Assembly: GCA_903893795.1 (NCBI GenBank)
Contig: CAITNO010000035.1
Span: 1 to 64,000, forward strand
Length of the DNA: 64,000 nucleotides
Direction: 5' to 3'
Source of the DNA: Candidatus Hydrogenedentota bacterium
Lineage (GTDB): Bacteria; Hydrogenedentota; Hydrogenedentia; Hydrogenedentales; CAITNO01
Under the pieces are notes generated by a model, which was not told where the DNA came from, made no database searches, and worked only from the letters and a program-made list of their open reading frames with translations. This document shows, piece after piece, positions 45,839-52,939 of the stretch. The position numbers and the translations under genes are program-made. Each line of letters begins with the position of its first letter. Position 1 is the stretch's first letter.

Positions 45839-47704
45839 ATGGTCAAGCAGCGCCCAACATCGAAACGGTCCGCATTTGCCCGGTTGGTTATGGCGGGAAC
45901 CCTCCTTGCCGCCTCCGTGTGCGGCATGGCGTCGGCAGCCGAGGCGTATCATTCGCCCGGTGCGCTGGTCGCCAGTCCGGACGGCCAGACCCTGTACGCG
46001 GCTGAATTCACCGGAAACGCCGTGGCCGTGATCAATGCGGCCGACGGAACCGTGGCGCGCAGCATTGCGCTGCCCGATGCTCCGGGCGGTCTGGCAATTT
46101 CGCCGGACGGCAAAACACTCTTCGTGACCGGGGCCGCGCCGGAAGGGTGCGTCCGCATCCTGAATGCCGCCACGGGCGAGGTGCAGGGCACGGTGGCCCT
46201 GGGGCACACGCCTGTTGCCCCGGTAATCAGTCCGGACGGCGCCACGCTGTTTGTCTGCAATCGTTTCAATGACAATGTGTCCGTGATTGACGTTGCGGGC
46301 CGCAGCGAGTCGGCGCGCATTTCCGTTGCGCGCGAACCCGTGGCCGCCGCCGTGACCCCCGACGGAAAAACCCTCGTGGTGGCCAATCTGGTGCCGGTCG
46401 GCGCGTCCGACGGCGATTACACCGCCGCGTCCGTGTCGCTCATTGACACCGCCGCGAAAAACATCGCCGCCACGGTCACGCTGCCGAACGGCAGTTCGAG
46501 CCTGCGCGGCGTGTGCGTGTCGCCCGACGGAAAATTCGCCTATGTCACCCACATCCTGTCGCGCTACCAGTTGCCGACCACCCAGTTGGAACGCGGCTGG
46601 ATGAACACCAACGCGGTCAGTGTCATCGACACGGCGCAAAAGAAGCTCGTCAACACCGTCCTGCTGGACGATGTTGATCTGGGCGCGGCCAATCCCTGGG
46701 CGGTGGCCTGCACGGCCGACGGAAAAAGCCTGTGCGTGACCCACGCGGGCACCCATGAAATCAGCGTCATCGACCGGGCCGCCCTGCATGCCAAACTGGA
46801 CAAAGTGGCCGCCGGGGAACGGGTTTCCGAAGTGTCCGCCGCAGCGGAGGATGTGCCCAACGATCTTTCCTTCCTCGTCGGCATGCGCCGCCGCGTCAAA
46901 CTGGCCGGCAATGGACCGCGCGCGCTCGTGCTCACCGGAAACACCGCCCATGCCGCCAACTACTTCAGCGACAGCATTGACAGTTTCGACATCGCCGCCG
47001 ACGGCGCGGTCAAGATTCGCAGCATCGCGCTGGGCAAGCCGGTGGCCGAGACGCCCGAGCGGACCGGCGAGAAATTCTTCCATGACGCAGCCCTGTGCTT
47101 CCAGCACTGGCAGAGCTGCTCAAGTTGCCATCCCGACGCGCGGGTAGACGGGCTGAATTGGGACCTGCTGAACGACGGCATCGGCAATCCGAAGAACACC
47201 AAGAGCATGCTGCTGGTCCATCAGACGCCACCTTCCATGAGCCTGGGCATCCGCGATTCGGCCGAGACGGCCGTGCGCGCGGGCATTAAATTCATCCAGT
47301 TTGCCGTGCGTCCCGAGGCGGACGCCGTGGCAATCGACACCTACCTGAAAGGGCTCAAGCCTGTGCCGAGCCCCAAACTCGTCAAGGGTGAACTCAGCCC
47401 CGGCGCAAAGCGCGGCGAGGCGGTTTTTGAAAAGGCGGGCTGTGTGGAATGCCATGTCAAGCCCTTGTTCACCGACCTTAAACAGTATGACATCGGCACG
47501 ACGAAGGGCCTGGACAAGGGCAAGCCCGTGGACACGCCGACGCTGGTGGAGGTGTGGCGCACGGCGCCCTATCTGCATGACGGAAGCGCCGCGACCATCG
47601 CGGATATCTTTAAGAAATTCAATCCGGACGGCCAGCACGGGAACACGGCCGGACTCTCCGCCGACGAGTTCTCCGACCTGGTGGATTACGTACTCTCACT
47701 GTGA
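45839..47704 (+). CDS. YncE-like beta-propeller fused to a diheme cytochrome c peroxidase-like domain
   Basis: 621 residues from the ATG at 45839 (GAAGGA 6 bases upstream); other in-frame starts at 45812 and 45824 are weaker. A cleavable signal ends at ASAAEA. Residues about 35-330 hold seven or so propeller repeats of the type SPDGQTLYAAEFTGNAVAVI. Residues about 400-620 are a MauG/cytochrome c peroxidase-like domain with CSSCH at 427-431 and CVECH at 535-539, followed by APYLHDGSAATIADIF, a sequence typical of these peroxidases. It probably handles electrons or peroxide in the periplasm for the HzsA-like proteins encoded just upstream (24 bases apart). The electron donor and true substrate are unknown. 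Confidence 0.87.
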   Translation: MVKQRPTSKRSAFARLVMAGTLLAASVCGMASAAEAYHSPGALVASPDGQTLYAAEFTGNAVAVINAADGTVARSIALPDAPGGLAISPDGKTLFVTGAAPEGCVRILNAATGEVQGTVALGHTPVAPVISPDGATLFVCNRFNDNVSVIDVAGRSESARISVAREPVAAAVTPDGKTLVVANLVPVGASDGDYTAASVSLIDTAAKNIAATVTLPNGSSSLRGVCVSPDGKFAYVTHILSRYQLPTTQLERGWMNTNAVSVIDTAQKKLVNTVLLDDVDLGAANPWAVACTADGKSLCVTHAGTHEISVIDRAALHAKLDKVAAGERVSEVSAAAEDVPNDLSFLVGMRRRVKLAGNGPRALVLTGNTAHAANYFSDSIDSFDIAADGAVKIRSIALGKPVAETPERTGEKFFHDAALCFQHWQSCSSCHPDARVDGLNWDLLNDGIGNPKNTKSMLLVHQTPPSMSLGIRDSAETAVRAGIKFIQFAVRPEADAVAIDTYLKGLKPVPSPKLVKGELSPGAKRGEAVFEKAGCVECHVKPLFTDLKQYDIGTTKGLDKGKPVDTPTLVEVWRTAPYLHDGSAATIADIFKKFNPDGQHGNTAGLSADEFSDLVDYVLSL

Positions 47705-47752
47705 GTGCGCCGTATTCGCGCATTCAGGATCCCAACCGCAACAGGAATTGCC

Positions 47753-48889
47753 ATGAGCTGCAGTAATGAGACGGCCAGGCGCGGGTTTGAGCGCCGCACT
47801 GAACAGGGTGTGCAGATCGCCGCATTGCGGCGGGAGGGTTGCACCGAGTATTACCTCACCGCCTTGCCCCAGCCCGATGAAAGTTTTTCCGCGCTCTGCC
47901 GCAGGCTCGCCGGCGTGGTGCGCGAACTGGGTGTGGACATGGTTTCCATGGAAATCTTTGGCGTTTCCGGGAACTGTGCTTCCGAAATTGGCGGGGCATT
48001 TGGCGGGGCGGTCTGTCCGGTGACCTGGGTGGAGGAGGGGTGCGTCCAGCCGGACGCACTGAGCGGCATTCAGGTATGGGCGGTCGCGGGGACGACGGTA
48101 GCCCCCATCCTGGTTGATGACCGCGTTGTCGGCACCGTGTTTGACGCCGACGGGATCCAGTATTGCCGTCTGGGCGGCCTTGTTGCTCCGGACCTCTCCA
48201 AGACGCGTGCCGAACAGACCCGTGCCGTCTTTGACCTGATGGTTCAGGGCCTTGGCGCTGCGGGCATGGCCTTTTCCGATGTGGTGCGCACCTGGTTCTA
48301 CAATTACAAACTGCTTGAGTGGTACGACGAATTCAATGTGGTGCGCACGGCATTCTTCCGCGAGCACGGCGTTTTCGACGGCTTGGTGCCCGCGAGCACG
48401 GGCATCGGCGGCGGCAACGCCGCAGGCGCGGCGCTTACGGCGGGGTTGCTCGCCGTCAAGGCACGTCCGGGCGCGACCGTTGCCCCCTTTGCCGTGCCCT
48501 CGCCGCTGCAGTGTCCCGCGCCCGCCTACGGAAGTTCCTTCAGCCGCGCCGCGGAATTTGAGGCCGGTGGTTTTCGGCGCCTCTATGTGTCGGGCTCGGC
48601 GAGCATCGAACCGGGCGGCCTGAGCGTACACATTGGCGACATGGACGCCCAGGTGAGGCTGACGCTGGACGTGGTGCAGGCCATTCTTGATTCGCGGAAC
48701 ATGACGTGGGAGGATGTCTTCCGGGCCATCGCCTATTTCAAGTGCGGCACCGATCTTTCCTCGTTCCAGCGCTGCTGCGAGGAACGGGGGATTCCTCCCA
48801 TGCCGACGCTCTGCGCAAATACCGATATTTGCCGGGACGATCTGCTTTTTGAAATTGAACTCGACGCCGCAACGGAAGCCGAAATCTAG
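47753..48889 (+). CDS. RidA (YjgF/UK114)-superfamily protein, two-domain
   Basis: 378 residues from the ATG at 47753 with AGGAA upstream. The N-terminal half looks like a degenerate RidA-type fold. The C-terminal half contains VVRTWFYNYKLLEWYDEFNVVR and later VHIGDMDAQVRLTLDVVQAIL, a pattern typical of RidA-like and FkbO/Hyg5-chorismatase-like proteins. No signal peptide is seen, so it is cytoplasmic, unlike the three heme proteins before it. Standard RidA hydrolyses reactive enamines and imines and is about 130 residues long; this fused double-length form is probably specialised for a metabolite of this operon. It lies 22 bases before the RpiB-like gene. Confidence 0.75.
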   Translation: MSCSNETARRGFERRTEQGVQIAALRREGCTEYYLTALPQPDESFSALCRRLAGVVRELGVDMVSMEIFGVSGNCASEIGGAFGGAVCPVTWVEEGCVQPDALSGIQVWAVAGTTVAPILVDDRVVGTVFDADGIQYCRLGGLVAPDLSKTRAEQTRAVFDLMVQGLGAAGMAFSDVVRTWFYNYKLLEWYDEFNVVRTAFFREHGVFDGLVPASTGIGGGNAAGAALTAGLLAVKARPGATVAPFAVPSPLQCPAPAYGSSFSRAAEFEAGGFRRLYVSGSASIEPGGLSVHIGDMDAQVRLTLDVVQAILDSRNMTWEDVFRAIAYFKCGTDLSSFQRCCEERGIPPMPTLCANTDICRDDLLFEIELDAATEAEI

Positions 48890-48911
48890 CAATCGGCAAA
48901 GGGAGACTGTT

Positions 48912-49379
48912 ATGCGTATCGTGGTTGCTGCCGACCCATGGGGTCTTGCATTGAAAGAGGCGGTGAAAGAGCATCTGACCGGCCTGGGACACGAGGTGAC
49001 CGACCTCGGCTGCACGGAGGATGCGCCGGAGAGCTACTACAACGTCGCCGCGGTTGCGGCGAAGAAGTTGCAGGCAGGCGAGGCCGAGCGCGCCGTGCTC
49101 TGCTGCGGCACGGGCATGGGCATGGCCATCGTGGCCAACAAGTTCAAGGGGGTCTATGCCAGCGTGGTCGAGTCGCCGCAGGCGGCGCGGCTGTGCAGCG
49201 CCATCAACAAGGCCAACGTGCTCACGCTGGGCGGACTGCTGATGACGCCCTTTTCGGCCATCGAGTCCGTCAATGCCTGGCTCGACACCAAACACACGCA
49301 GGGTCTGGAGGAACACTCCGAATTCCTCTGCCAGGCGCTGAAGGACATCGCCGCCATCGAAGAGGGTGTCGCGCTGTAG
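48912..49379 (+). CDS. rpiB: RpiB/LacAB-family sugar-phosphate isomerase
   Basis: 155 residues from the ATG at 48912, with AAAGGGAG 8 bases upstream. MRIVVAADPWGLALKEAV is the first Rossmann strand and loop, and LCCGTGMGMAIVANK contains the catalytic Cys and the phosphate-binding GTG loop. Two positions differ from ordinary ribose-5-phosphate isomerase B as I remember it: the DHAG-type sequence after strand 1 is DPWG, and the HNDANVL-type sequence carrying the ring-opening His is INKANVL. Such changes occur in relatives that act on other phosphorylated sugars (galactose-6-phosphate, tetrulose-phosphate). With the DhaKL-like kinase nearby, a non-ribose ketose phosphate is a reasonable guess. 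Confidence 0.85.
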   Translation: MRIVVAADPWGLALKEAVKEHLTGLGHEVTDLGCTEDAPESYYNVAAVAAKKLQAGEAERAVLCCGTGMGMAIVANKFKGVYASVVESPQAARLCSAINKANVLTLGGLLMTPFSAIESVNAWLDTKHTQGLEEHSEFLCQALKDIAAIEEGVAL

Positions 49380-49401
49380 CGTTTAAGATCTAAACCGACC
49401 G

Positions 49402-49507
49402 CGTCATTGCGAACGAAGTGAAGCAATCTCTTGCCCGCCAAGGTCCCGAACCTTGGCCGACGTTACAGGAGATTGCTTCGTCGGACCGCGTCCTCCTCGC
49501 AATGACG
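49402..49507. repeat. Nested palindromic intergenic repeat
   Basis: The left arm, cgtcattgcgaacgaag... (49402-49430), ends in gcaatctc. The right arm begins gagattgcttcg (49469) and ends cctcgcaatgacg (49507). Together they fold into an imperfect long hairpin, with a smaller hairpin (ccaaggtcccgaaccttgg) in the loop. The cgtcattgcga...gcaatct pattern is a widely seen interspersed bacterial repeat. It lies between rpiB and the Tat-type oxidoreductase. Confidence 0.8.
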
Positions 49508-49548
49508 GCGTTAGCTGGGTTGGAAAACAACCATGGGAGCGATGGATC

Positions 49549-50868
49549 ATGAGCGAACTGAGCCGCCGGAGTTTCTTGAGTGCGTCCGCGTTGGGAATGG
49601 CCGCCGCGCCCTTGGCGATGCGTGCCGCAGGGGCCCAGGACAAGCCAGTGCCGGCCAGTGAAAAGGTGCGGGTCGGCGTTGTCGGCTGCGGCGGCATCTC
49701 CGAGGCCGACATGCAGTGCTTCCTGCTCAATCCCGAAGTGGACATCCCCATCATCTGCGACATCGACGATTCCCACATCGCCAACCGGGCCAAACTCGTC
49801 GAGGCCAAGCGCGGCAAACTGCCCGACACGGTGAAGGACTTTCGCCGCGTCATCGACCGCAAGGATGTGGATGTGGTGCTGGTATGCACACCGGACCACT
49901 GGCACGCGCTGCCGACCATTTATGCCTGCGAGGCGGGCAAGGACGTCTACTGCGAAAAGCCGCTCGGCAAGACCATCGACGAGGGCCGCGCGATGCTCGA
50001 GGCGGCGAAGAAGCACAACCGGGTCGTGCAGATGGGCACCCACTGGCGCAGCGGCGAACACTACCGCGACGCCATCGATTTTGTGCGTTCCGGCAAACTC
50101 GGCAAGGTCCGCATGGTCCGCGCCTGGGCCTATCTCGACTGGCTCGGCGGCATCGGCAAAGTGCCCGACGGCCCCGTGCCGGAAGGCGTGGACTACGACA
50201 TGTGGCTCGGCCCGGCTCCCCTGCGGCCCTTCAACCCGAACCGCTTCCACTTCAATTTCCGCTGGTTCTGGGACTATGCGGGCGGTCTGATGACCGACTG
50301 GGGCGTACACCTGCTCAACGTGTGCCTCTGGGGCATGGGCCCCGAGCCGCCGCTGCGCGTCAGTTCGATGGGCGGCAAGCGCGCGTTGGACGATGACAGC
50401 GAGACGCCCGACACCCAGGTCACCGTTTTCGACTTCCCGAGCTACGTGCTCATCTACGAATACCAGATCCAAGGCGGCGTCGGCGTGGGCGGCGAACCCC
50501 ACGGCATGCTCTTCAGCGGCACCGAAGGCACGCTCTGGGTCGGCGAGAGTGGCTGGACGGTCACGCCCGAGCCGAAGAAGAAGAGCCTCGAGGCGATCAA
50601 GAAGCCGTCCGGCAAGGACGCCCGCCCCGCGCACGTCCGCAATTTCCTCGACTGCGTCAAGTCCCGCGAGAATCCGGTCGAGAACGTGGAAATTGGGCAC
50701 TACGTCTCCAACATCGCGCATCTGGGCAACCTGGCCTTCCGCACCAACAGCGAAATCCATTGGGATGTGGATAAAGAGGTCGCCATCGGCAATCCCGCCG
50801 CCGACGCGCTGGTCGCGCCGCAGTACCGCGAACCCTGGAAACTCAACTACGGTCGCCGGAGTGTGTAG
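49549..50868 (+). CDS. Tat-exported Gfo/Idh/MocA-family oxidoreductase
   Basis: 439 residues from the ATG at 49549. SRRSFLSASALGMAAAP is a twin-arginine signal, so the protein is exported already folded around its nucleotide. VGVVGCGGISEADM holds the GxGxxG-like motif, PDHWHALPTIYACEAGKDVYCEKPLG the EKP motif, and GGLMTDWGVHLLNVCLW the catalytic-region His. This is the common planctomycete-type 'Bac_GIDH' architecture, in which tightly bound NAD(P) allows redox isomerisation or glycoside oxidation in the periplasm. It follows the heme-protein and isomerase genes but is separated from them by a large palindromic repeat, so its expression may be partly independent. Substrate unknown. Confidence 0.92.
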   Translation: MSELSRRSFLSASALGMAAAPLAMRAAGAQDKPVPASEKVRVGVVGCGGISEADMQCFLLNPEVDIPIICDIDDSHIANRAKLVEAKRGKLPDTVKDFRRVIDRKDVDVVLVCTPDHWHALPTIYACEAGKDVYCEKPLGKTIDEGRAMLEAAKKHNRVVQMGTHWRSGEHYRDAIDFVRSGKLGKVRMVRAWAYLDWLGGIGKVPDGPVPEGVDYDMWLGPAPLRPFNPNRFHFNFRWFWDYAGGLMTDWGVHLLNVCLWGMGPEPPLRVSSMGGKRALDDDSETPDTQVTVFDFPSYVLIYEYQIQGGVGVGGEPHGMLFSGTEGTLWVGESGWTVTPEPKKKSLEAIKKPSGKDARPAHVRNFLDCVKSRENPVENVEIGHYVSNIAHLGNLAFRTNSEIHWDVDKEVAIGNPAADALVAPQYREPWKLNYGRRSV

Positions 50869-50873
50869 CTTTG

Positions 50874-50935
50874 TTGTGGACGGAGTGGGCTTTGTGGACG
50901 ATTCGTCTTTATGCTAGTGTCCACACGGTCCACAA
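50874..50935. repeat. Cluster of four TTGTGGAC half-sites
   Basis: TTGTGGAC occurs directly at 50874-50881 and 50892-50899, and inverted at 50919-50925 (GTCCACA, 7 of 8) and 50928-50935. All lie in the 92-bp gap before the hydrolase gene. The spacing allows alternative hairpins or an operator for a dimeric DNA-binding protein. No regulator gene is seen nearby. Confidence 0.5.
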
Positions 50936-50960
50936 ACGACAAGTTAACCATGGAGTTGGA

Positions 50961-51836
50961 ATGCGGACTTACTGCACGGGCTTTCTTTTTCTTCTTCTCG
51001 CCTTTCTGCCGATCAGCCCTGTCCTGACCGACGACTCCGCGCCGGAGGACGTGGTCTTCACCGCGAAATGCGACGCCACGCAACAGAACTATGTCGTGGT
51101 GCTGCCGGCCGGATTCAAAGACTCCGACTCTCACGACCTGCTCATCGCCCTGCACGGGCACGGTTCTGACCGTTGGCAGTTCGTCAAAGACGGGCGCGAC
51201 GAGTGCCGTGCTGCGCGCGATGCCGCCGCGAAACACGGGATGATCTTCGTCTCACCCGATTATCGCGCCAAAACCTCCTGGATGGGGCCGCAGGCCGAGT
51301 CCGACATGGTGCAAATCATTGGCGATTTGAAGGCGCGATACCATATCGGAAAGGTGATTCTGTGCGGCGGCTCCATGGGCGGCACCGGCTGTCTGACCTT
51401 CGCCGTGCGGCACCCCGAACTGCTTGACGGCGTGGCCTCGATGAATGGGACCGCCAATCTGGTGGAGTACGGCAACTTTTTGGACGCCATTAGCGAGTCT
51501 TATGGCGGGACGAAGGGCCAAGTGCCCGACGAGTATCACAGCCGCAGCGCCGAATTCTTCCCCGAACGCCTGACCATGCCCGTGGGCATCACGGTCGGAG
51601 GAAAGGACGAACTCGTTCCCCCGGCCAGCGTGGAACGGCTCGCGGAGAAGTTAAAGGCAATGGGTCAGCCGGTGCTGATAATACGCCGCGAAGACGGCGG
51701 GCATGCGACAAACTATGACGATGCAATGGCCATGTTGGAGTTTGTCATGGAGAAATCGGGGCATGGGGCCGCTGATGCTCCCGTGAATCCGCCCGCGGGC
51801 GGAACCACTGCCCCGCAGGTCCCCGGTTCACCTTAA
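50961..51836 (+). CDS. Exported alpha/beta hydrolase (esterase-like)
   Basis: 291 residues from the ATG at 50961, with GGAG 6 bases upstream. A signal peptide (FLFLLLAFLPISPVL) directs export. LIALHGHGSD at 62-70 is the oxyanion-hole region, ILCGGSMGGTG holds the nucleophile S138, VGGKDELVPP gives D216, and EDGGHATNY gives H248, completing a Ser-Asp-His triad. The pattern fits the PHB-depolymerase/feruloyl-esterase-like group. A Pro-rich tail of about 25 residues follows. It probably cleaves an ester in the periplasm or outside the cell, such as an acylated polysaccharide; the substrate is not known. The gap upstream contains the TTGTGGAC half-site cluster. Confidence 0.88.
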   Translation: MRTYCTGFLFLLLAFLPISPVLTDDSAPEDVVFTAKCDATQQNYVVVLPAGFKDSDSHDLLIALHGHGSDRWQFVKDGRDECRAARDAAAKHGMIFVSPDYRAKTSWMGPQAESDMVQIIGDLKARYHIGKVILCGGSMGGTGCLTFAVRHPELLDGVASMNGTANLVEYGNFLDAISESYGGTKGQVPDEYHSRSAEFFPERLTMPVGITVGGKDELVPPASVERLAEKLKAMGQPVLIIRREDGGHATNYDDAMAMLEFVMEKSGHGAADAPVNPPAGGTTAPQVPGSP

Positions 51837-52046
51837 TTATGTGAATGCGGATGTCTCGATTTCATTTGTGGTATTCTTCCCGGGCAGACAGTGATGGGTC
51901 CACAGTGATGGACCCAAAATCGCGGTCCATGCTTCCCTTTCCCCTAAATGAACTTGGGCGACGGTGTCGTCCCGGCAAATTCCCCGGCTCAGCCGGATGA
52001 AAGCGGTTCTGTTGGCTGTGCACCGAGGGCCGCGCGAGGAGTAGCA

Positions 52047-52646
52047 GTGCAGCGCACCATTTTTGACACACCGTTCATTACCGTTGTCGGGCGCATTTGG
52101 GCTTGGGTTTTCCTCGGAATTCTCGGCTGGCGCACCGAAGGGGAATTGCCGGACGCCCCGAAGTTTGTGATGATTGCCGCGCCACACACCACCAACTGGG
52201 ACATGCCCATCATGCTCGCCGTGGGTTTTCTCATGCGCGCCAAGCTGTTCTGGATGACCAAAGACTCCGTGTTTCGCTGGCCTTTCGGCGGATTCTTCAA
52301 ATGGCTGGGTGGCATTCCCATTGACCGCAGCAAGGCCAACGGTGTGGTTGGCCAGTGCATTGAGATGTTTGACAGGCATGACCGCCTTATCCTTGCCGTG
52401 CCGCCGGAGGGCACCCGCAAGAAAGTACGCTCCTGGAAAACGGGTTTTTATCATATCGCAGTCGGTGCTAAGGTCCCCATCGCTCTCGGTTATCTCGACT
52501 ACGGCCGGAAACGGGGCGGAGTGGCCCGGCTCTTTTATCCCACGGGGGACTATGCCTCAGACATCGTGGAGATACAGGCATTCTACGCCACGATCACGCC
52601 GAAGTACCCCGATCTGACGATGGTTGCCCCGCCCCCGGAGTCTTAG
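52047..52646 (+). CDS. 1-acyl-sn-glycerol-3-phosphate acyltransferase-like protein
   Basis: 199 residues from a GTG at 52047 with AGGAG 6 bases upstream; the longer open frame to 51948 has no conserved sequence. One membrane-associated helix (about residues 10-28) is followed by APHTTNWD, the HxxxxD acyltransferase motif (H47, D52), and by PPEGTRKK, the substrate-phosphate-binding motif. It belongs to the PlsC superfamily; the short length and the HTTNWD variant place it in a small subgroup found in diverse bacteria. It acts at the inner membrane, transferring an acyl chain to a lysophospholipid or a related lipid. Confidence 0.88.
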   Translation: MQRTIFDTPFITVVGRIWAWVFLGILGWRTEGELPDAPKFVMIAAPHTTNWDMPIMLAVGFLMRAKLFWMTKDSVFRWPFGGFFKWLGGIPIDRSKANGVVGQCIEMFDRHDRLILAVPPEGTRKKVRSWKTGFYHIAVGAKVPIALGYLDYGRKRGGVARLFYPTGDYASDIVEIQAFYATITPKYPDLTMVAPPPES

Positions 52647-52849
52647 CAATGCCATATCCACGGCGCGGCGATGCTGTGCCGCTGGATCAAGGGAGAATCT
52701 GGTCCGTAATGACAACAGCCGAGACTTTTACGGTATCTACGGCCGCTGGGCTTTGCAAAACACGGTCTAATCGCAACAGGATGGATTGGGAAATTCCGAA
52801 AACCGCTTAAGCTTTGGTCTTATTGAAAGAGATTACTGATAATCTTCCC

Positions 52850-52878
52850 TTGACAGAATAGGCAAGCTAAGTTATAAT
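52850..52878 (+). promoter_or_regulatory. Consensus sigma-70-type promoter of the LRR surface protein gene
   Basis: TTGACA at 52850-52855 and TATAAT at 52873-52878 are both perfect, separated by exactly 17 bases. Transcription would begin near 52885, about 55 bases before the ATG at 52940. It is the strongest promoter match in the window. Confidence 0.85.
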
Positions 52879-52939
52879 TATATGTAGTGTGGGAATATCT
52901 GAAAATCGCCATTGCAACTGAAGCCTAGGGGGTTCACCC

